Below are positions 62,595-64,000 of a DNA stretch of 64,000 nt, in pieces. Source of the stretch: MGIIa-L1 sp002495945 (lineage in GTDB: Archaea; Thermoplasmatota; Poseidoniia; Poseidoniales; Poseidoniaceae); contig CAXGWS010000007.1 in assembly GCA_964013535.1 (NCBI GenBank), positions 7,521-71,520 of the forward strand, given 5' to 3'. Position 1 is the first letter of the stretch. Every line of letters starts with the position of its first letter. A model generated the notes under the pieces. The model did no database searches. It was not told the DNA's origin and saw only the letters and a list, made by a program, of their open reading frames with translations. The position numbers and the translations under genes are program-made.

Positions 62595-63706
62595 CGTTTT
62601 ACTACTATGGTAAGTAAATCACCGTCTACCAATTGATGGTCTAAGCCAACGCGTTGCCAATCAAACTTGGCGCTTGGGCCTTTTACTCGAGCAAATCTAA
62701 ACTTTCTCACAAAGTCACGGTGCAATTTGTTGCAGATATTTTCAACTGTGGAATCATCCTTTACGATTAGCGGCTCCTCTAGGTCAGCCTCTTGCCCTTG
62801 GGGTTTCAAAAATACCCGCATAAATCCAAGATTATCATAGATGAAATCCTTTAATTCTTCTAATCCAATATCCTTGAATGCCGAGATTCGCATAACCGGC
62901 CATTCGCTCGGTAATGCTTCAGTTGACCTAACAATCTCATCTTCTGTCGCAATATCAATCTTGTTTATTGCGATAACTGCCTTTTCATATACGCGATTAC
63001 CTGCTAAACAATCGACAATTTGTTCTGCCGTAGCATTCTCCCTCAGGGTAACAACCGCTGAGGTATAACCAAAAGAACGTATAATTTCACCGATATCTGC
63101 ATCTGTCAAGTGCGTTTGCTCGACTGTGGTGCGAACATCAATTCCGCCTTTATCTACTCGCTTGATGAAGACTGGTGGTTTTGTTTCGTTTAATCGTAAA
63201 CCAGCATTGTGCAGTTCTCTGTGTAGGACATTAAAATGGCCGTCTTGGAAAGGGTCAACAATAAACAATGTCATATCTGCACTGCGAATTACATTGAGAA
63301 TTTCTCGACCTCTACCTTTGCCTTCAGACGCACCTTTGATTAACCCCGGTAAATCCAAAATCTGGATCTTAGCACCGCGATGCTCCATTACACCTGGTAT
63401 GCACGTCAAGGTTGTGAACGCATAACCTCCAGCCTCAGAGTGTGCATCGGTAACCTTGGATATCAAAGTAGATTTACCCACGGATGGGAATCCAACTAAT
63501 GCAACAGTAGCATCACCTGATTTCTTGACTTCAAAACCCTTTCCTCCACCGCTGGCTTTTGAATGGGCCGCAGCCTTTTCTTCCTTCAACTTTAATTGAG
63601 CAATTTTGGCTTTTAACTTACCAATATGGGCGTTAGTGGCCTTATTTTTCTGGGTTTTGTCTATCTCAGCGCGAATCAATTCGATTTGCTCCTTGATAGT
63701 TGCCAT
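62591..63706 (-). CDS. DRG-type (Obg family) GTP-binding protein
   Basis: 371 residues. An N-terminal coiled coil (IKEQIELIRAEIDKTQKNKA) precedes the GTPase domain: G1 GFPSVGKSTLISKV, switch region AFTTLTCIPGVMEHRGAKIQ, G3 DLPGLIKGASEGKGRG, G4 NKID. A C-terminal TGS domain (about 285-371; PLIVKDDSTVENICNKLHRD) ends GDLLTIVVKR. This is the universal archaeal/eukaryotic DRG arrangement, linked to translation and ribosome function. It is convergent with sufT, with overlapping stops. Confidence 0.94.
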   Translation of the reverse strand: MATIKEQIELIRAEIDKTQKNKATNAHIGKLKAKIAQLKLKEEKAAAHSKASGGGKGFEVKKSGDATVALVGFPSVGKSTLISKVTDAHSEAGGYAFTTLTCIPGVMEHRGAKIQILDLPGLIKGASEGKGRGREILNVIRSADMTLFIVDPFQDGHFNVLHRELHNAGLRLNETKPPVFIKRVDKGGIDVRTTVEQTHLTDADIGEIIRSFGYTSAVVTLRENATAEQIVDCLAGNRVYEKAVIAINKIDIATEDEIVRSTEALPSEWPVMRISAFKDIGLEELKDFIYDNLGFMRVFLKPQGQEADLEEPLIVKDDSTVENICNKLHRDFVRKFRFARVKGPSAKFDWQRVGLDHQLVDGDLLTIVVKR

Positions 63707-63787
63707 ATGGACCCCTAACCATGGCTGAATATCGGTTACTCTTGAAATCTATTGTACTAGAAAGCCAATAGTGAGTAATTATCTGTA

Positions 63788-64000
63788 TCAATTCAATCGA
63801 TAGAAACTACCATCTGCATTCATTTGCCACCTAACACCGTCGGCTTGGATGTAGATTGTGTGACCTGTAGACTGATCGTACTGACCGCCGGGTGGCAATC
63901 CAGTGTAATCAGCAACAGTAGTTGGCTGCATCGGTGCTAGTGGTTGTGGCGCCGGGGGTGCTTGGGCTACTGGTTGTGTTGGTTGTTGAACTACTGGTTG
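63788..64000 (-). CDS. Pro/Gln-rich protein with C-terminal GLPPGG domain (3' fragment)
   Basis: The frame is open across all 70 codons to the window edge and ends at TGA (63788-63790); its start lies beyond 64000. The visible part begins with a Pro/Gln/Val-rich linker (QPVVQQPTQPVAQAPPAPQP) and ends in a compact domain of about 40 residues (DYTGLPPGGQYDQSTGHTIY then IQADGVRWQMNADGSFYRLN). The domain has regularly placed Gly and aromatic residues but no family I can name. The protein's N-terminal part is not in the window. It lies 81 bases upstream of the GTPase gene on the same strand. Confidence 0.65.
   Translation of the reverse strand, partial: QPVVQQPTQPVAQAPPAPQPLAPMQPTTVADYTGLPPGGQYDQSTGHTIYIQADGVRWQMNADGSFYRLN

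Noticed and set aside
1..64000. A defence island, prophage or integrated element
   Set aside because: No integrase, transposase, restriction, toxin-antitoxin or Cas genes are visible, tRNA genes lack flanking direct repeats, and gene content is core metabolism and envelope.

Overview
This window looks like part of a chromosome from a low-GC planktonic euryarchaeon. Marine Group II (Poseidoniales) or a close relative is my best guess. That is an inference from gene content and protein style, not from a phylogeny. The archaeal evidence is a stand-alone GMP synthase ATP-pyrophosphatase subunit, an archaeosine-type tRNA-guanine transglycosylase with a C-terminal PUA domain, a CTP-dependent (DUF120) riboflavin kinase, an archaeal-type PheS, a DUF835 protein, a HTH-ThiN (ThiR-type) regulator, GAGGTGA-type Shine-Dalgarno sequences and probable leaderless TATA promoters. 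Several genes are of bacterial style (thymidine phosphorylase, SufS/SufE, FolD, gcvPA/gcvPB), as expected for such genomes. Coding density is very high: no gap reaches 300 bases, and several convergent gene pairs have touching or overlapping stop codons. No insertion sequence, prophage, CRISPR array or rRNA is visible. The regions seem to be ordinary chromosome.

Layout. 1-8123 (+): the 3' part of a giant surface protein (lamin-tail repeats, two phospholipase-D-like HKD motifs, calcium-binding repeats, membrane anchor), a Bax-inhibitor-1-like protein, a 2-oxoglutarate dioxygenase, thymidine phosphorylase and tRNA-Asn. 8135-18739 (-): a small membrane protein, a second membrane-anchored thrombospondin type-3 repeat protein, and a metabolic run of PLP decarboxylase, gcvT, gcvPA, gcvPB, a membrane protein, purE and guaAb. 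19006-26036 (+): thiR-thiB-thiP-thiQ (thiamine uptake with its own regulator), then a helical protein, an SPFH/zinc-ribbon protein and a PAP2 phosphatase. 26037-30764 (-): thioredoxin-CcdA fusion, pheS, a zinc-ribbon membrane protein and an aminotransferase. 30868-33975 (+): tRNA-Thr, VOC protein, folD, an acidic-tailed membrane protein and a PHP phosphoesterase. 33964-36232 (-): tatC and a large PAP2 protein. 36356-37507 (+): a glycerophosphodiesterase-like protein whose HRG motif is at the wrong end. 37508-43180 (-): citrate synthase, a YkgJ-type cysteine-cluster protein, a DnaA-like AAA+ ATPase and its overlapping DUF835 partner. 43320-47801: membrane proteins, kbl, ribK, truA and a TPR-like protein. 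47861-54512 (-): a PH-domain membrane protein, an unknown protein and two translationally chained ABC exporter pairs. 54581-57363 (-): archaeosine TGT and a NifU-like protein. 57471-62594 (+): sufC-sufB-sufD-sufS-sufE-sufT. 62591-64000 (-): a DRG-type GTPase and the 3' end of a Pro/Gln-rich protein.

How the genes fit together. Glycine and one-carbon metabolism recurs: glycine cleavage P and T proteins, FolD, Kbl and the purine genes purE and guaAb, though gcvH is not in the window. Iron-sulfur assembly is complete apart from an A-type carrier. An inverted repeat resembling a DtxR/IdeR half-box lies between the divergent sufC and NifU-like genes. Envelope functions are prominent: two TSP3-type anchored proteins that share a C-terminal tail, TatC, Trx-CcdA, and ABC-2 exporters of which one permease carries an extracytoplasmic Asp-rich loop.

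The strongest unusual signals are four. The first is an apparent circular permutation of a glycerophosphodiester phosphodiesterase (36356-37507). The second is a DnaA-like ATPase without a recognisable DNA-binding domain, coupled to a DUF835 protein (39210-43180). The third is the shared C-terminal tail of the two surface proteins. The fourth is the suf/NifU inverted repeat.
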